Below, one piece after another: positions 63,301-64,000 of a stretch of 64,000 nt of DNA (position 1 is its first letter; every line of letters begins with the position of its first letter). The position numbers and the translations under genes were made by a program. The DNA is from Pseudodesulfovibrio aespoeensis Aspo-2. GTDB taxonomy: Bacteria; Desulfobacterota; Desulfovibrionia; Desulfovibrionales; Desulfovibrionaceae. The stretch covers positions 1,054,001 to 1,118,000 of the forward strand of contig NC_014844.1 in the NCBI RefSeq assembly GCF_000176915.2, read 5' to 3'. The notes beneath the pieces were generated by a model that was given only the letters and a program-made list of their open reading frames with translations, did no database searches and had not been told where the DNA came from.

Positions 63301-63567
63301 ATGACCTCGTTTGCCTTCATCCTTGGCGTCATCCCCCTGGTCACGGCCTCGGGCGCGGGCTCGTCGAGCCGCCACGCGCTCGGCACCTCGGTCTTTGGCG
63401 GCATGATCGCGGCCACCTGCCTGGGCGTGCTGGTGGTGCCCGCCCTCTACACCTTTGTGCAGGGCATCGCCCTCAAGTACGGGAGCGGCAAGGACGGCAG
63501 TGACGGCAGGCCTGAAGACAAACCAGAAGGCAAATCTGAAGAGAGACGGGAAGAAGGCACGCTATAG
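60376..63567 (+). CDS. RND multidrug efflux permease (AcrB/HAE1 type)
   Basis: A 1063-residue proton-driven pump with twelve expected membrane helices and two large periplasmic domains. N-terminus [18 protein letters not shown] is characteristic; the proton-relay aspartates lie in [15 protein letters not shown], and the Lys partner in [18 protein letters not shown]. Length matches HAE1 pumps. It starts four bases after the adaptor stop. The C-terminus ends in a hydrophilic Lys/Glu/Gly-rich tail. No outer-membrane TolC-type gene follows before the window ends. Substrates cannot be inferred. Confidence 0.95.
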   Translation: MFVRFFIDRPIFASVVAIVILMVGTLSIFALPIAQYPEISPPSVRVSASYTGADAQTVEESVATPIEEQVNGAQDMMYMSSISANDGSLSLTVTFELGRDLELATVDVQNRVNLALQQLPQEVRNTGVQVKKQSPEFVLIISLTSDQPQYDSLFLNNYAKINLYDAIKRIDGVGDVNLFGDQDYGMRIWLNPDKLTSYGLTVTDVINAVNEQNVQAPAGQLGMPPAPKGQQFQMTLRVRGRLTDAEEFGNIILKANPDGSTVKVHDVARVELGAKSYYTFARLNGQPTASLLVYQLPGANALDVVKDIKKTMAELETYLPEGIKYSVPYDTTRFVNSSIEEVMTTLFEALVLVFLVVFIFLQNWRTTIIPMVCVPVSLIGTFALFPLLDFSINTLTLFGLVLAIGIVVDDAIVVVEATQRIIDEEGLSPKEATKKAMTEVTGPIIASTLVLVAVFIPVAFMGGITGQLYKQFALTLSVSVVISSINALTLSPALSALLLRPYAPIRGPLGWFFTKFNSAFEAVTRRYNAGVAAMVRRSFMSLLAVAVFAVGCGGLFSILPSSFVPDEDQGYLIVNALLPEGASLERSNEVAERIEQYLKTAPGVHDYVTLGGFSMLTGAYSSYSTAVFVMLDDWSERTTPELSFDAIMGRAQQEFRTIQEAIVLGFQPPSIPGLSSTGGLQFELQDRTGGSIADLSAVATAYMEAAGKRPEVANLFTSFSSQVPQYLVEIDRDKVKKLGVPLNEVFQTLQTYLGGYYINDFNKYGRTYRVMAQAESQYRTRLEDLNKFYMRSAAGQMVPLNTLSTADRTMGPEYIQRYNIFRTVEINAATPPGYSSGQTISAMEEVAASSLPEGYGFDWTAIAYQEKHSGGQTGLIFGLAIVMVFLVLAAQYESWATPFAVILCVPLGIFGAMASQWIRGLDDNVYAQIGLVMLIGLAAKNAILIVEFAKEKHEKGMSLTEAALSAAHLRFRPILMTSFAFILGVIPLVTASGAGSSSRHALGTSVFGGMIAATCLGVLVVPALYTFVQGIALKYGSGKDGSDGRPEDKPEGKSEERREEGTL

Positions 63568-63597
63568 CCGGGCAATCGGGCCGGACACGAAATCAAA

Positions 63598-63627
63598 CAG
63601 GAAGGCGCTCGAGGGGGCGCCTTCCTG
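63598..63627 (+). terminator. Hairpin after the RND pump gene
   Basis: CAGGAAGGCGC and GCGCCTTCCTG form a perfect 11-bp stem with an 8-base loop, 30 bases after the stop. No T-run follows on the plus strand, so it is terminator-like only. Confidence 0.6.
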
Positions 63628-63730
63628 CGTGGAGACGCACGGGCAGGCTGGTCGCGGCCCGTGCATCCCGGTTGCGGCCCTGCCCCTGGCATGATACCCC
63701 ACCCCCAGATCACAAGGGGGGCGCACAGCC

Positions 63731-64000
63731 ATGTCGTATCTCAAGGAATTTCAGGCAGCGGCGAACCGCACGGCCAAATGGAAGCTGGGCCGGTATGACG
63801 TGTCCAAGGCGGCGTCGCCGCCGGATCAGGCCATCCTCAACGCGCTTGAGACTTCAAGCCATATCCCTTTTGCCGAGCGGGCGGGCAAGGGCATGGCCGT
63901 CAACTTCGGCATGTTCCACATGCTGGTGAAGCGATTCGGCCAGACCGGCTGCGTCATTACCATGGGGTCCGTGTCGCTGCACGGAATAATGCTCGTGGAC
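63731..64000 (+). CDS. Unknown protein, truncated by window end
   Basis: An open frame starts at ATG 63731 (MSYLKEFQAAANRTAKWKL) and runs without a stop to the last base, 90 codons. A GGGGGGCG stretch precedes the start. The visible part (SSHIPFAERAGKGMAVNFGMF; CVITMGSVSLHGIMLVD) has no motif I recognise and no signal peptide. Composition matches neighbours, supporting a real gene. Confidence 0.6.
   Translation, partial: MSYLKEFQAAANRTAKWKLGRYDVSKAASPPDQAILNALETSSHIPFAERAGKGMAVNFGMFHMLVKRFGQTGCVITMGSVSLHGIMLVD

Noticed and set aside
60250-63375. A 1041-codon open frame antisense to the RND pump
   Set aside because: It is the complementary-strand shadow expected in high-GC genes; its translation is low-complexity (His/Gly/Asp/Arg-rich) and shows no family motif, while the plus strand encodes a full RND pump.
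1-64000. tRNA, rRNA, intact IS elements or prophage
   Set aside because: No cloverleaf-like or rRNA sequence noticed, no integrase or complete transposase; only a short IS5-type fragment near 41.0 kb.

Overview
This 64 kb window is GC-rich, gene-dense bacterial chromosome with short intergenic gaps and many 4-base start/stop overlaps. The gene content fits an anaerobic, sulfate-reducer-like delta-proteobacterium, most likely a Desulfovibrio/Pseudodesulfovibrio relative. This is inference from three things: a trp/aro supercluster that starts with the archaeal-type 2-amino-3,7-dideoxy-hept-6-ulosonate synthase plus dehydroquinate synthase II, an anaerobic class III ribonucleotide reductase, and TPR proteins of a type I associate with Desulfovibrio. 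There is no rRNA, tRNA, CRISPR array, prophage or intact insertion sequence.

Layout. 0.1-8.0 kb: a TPR protein, a minus-strand operon (phenylacetate-CoA-ligase-like, sialidase-like, dienelactone-hydrolase-like), a prepilin peptidase, a lipoprotein hydrolase and a GT39 glycosyltransferase. 8.2-10.6 kb: a four-gene module of two DUF1538 membrane proteins, a PII-like protein and a two-CBS protein, bracketed by inverted copies of one repeat element. 11.0-23.6 kb: twelve aromatic amino-acid genes on the minus strand, in transcription order aroA'-aroB'-pheA-aroA-tyrA, an 860 bp palindrome-rich gap, then trpEGDCFBA. 24.1-27.3 kb: amtB-glnK behind a sigma-54-like promoter, followed by an EAL phosphodiesterase. 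27.3-31.7 kb: biotin genes (bioD, bioA, bioF, a BioH/BioG-type hydrolase, bioC). 31.9-37.9 kb: a periplasmic binding protein, a panC-panD-metK operon and a two-GGDEF/TPR protein. 37.9-42.8 kb: nrdD under a cobalamin riboswitch, gene debris with an IS5-type fragment, and pgm. 43.1-52.1 kb: two chemoreceptors, a cyclic-nucleotide-binding protein, an M48 protease and small unknowns; the second receptor and its flank are less GC-rich than the surroundings. 52.3-57.3 kb: nikABCDE. 57.4-64.0 kb: argC, a DUF1844 protein, an RND efflux adaptor/pump pair and a partial unknown gene.

How the genes work together. The aromatic block covers precursor condensation through chorismate to Phe, Tyr and Trp, apart from a few middle shikimate steps not seen here. 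A strong intrinsic terminator in its 5' leader suggests attenuation. AmtB-GlnK handles ammonium; the GlnK lacks the usual uridylylated Tyr51. The riboswitch ties the B12-independent reductase to cobalamin supply, which suggests a B12-dependent reductase elsewhere. nikABCDE imports nickel, plausibly for hydrogenases not in the window.

Most notable for follow-up: the repeat-bracketed DUF1538/PII/CBS module, the B12 riboswitch on nrdD, a G7-tract frameshift separating the lipoprotein signal from the body of the RND adaptor, a double GGDEF/TPR protein with degenerate signatures, the aromatic-operon attenuator, and two families of palindromic intergenic repeats.
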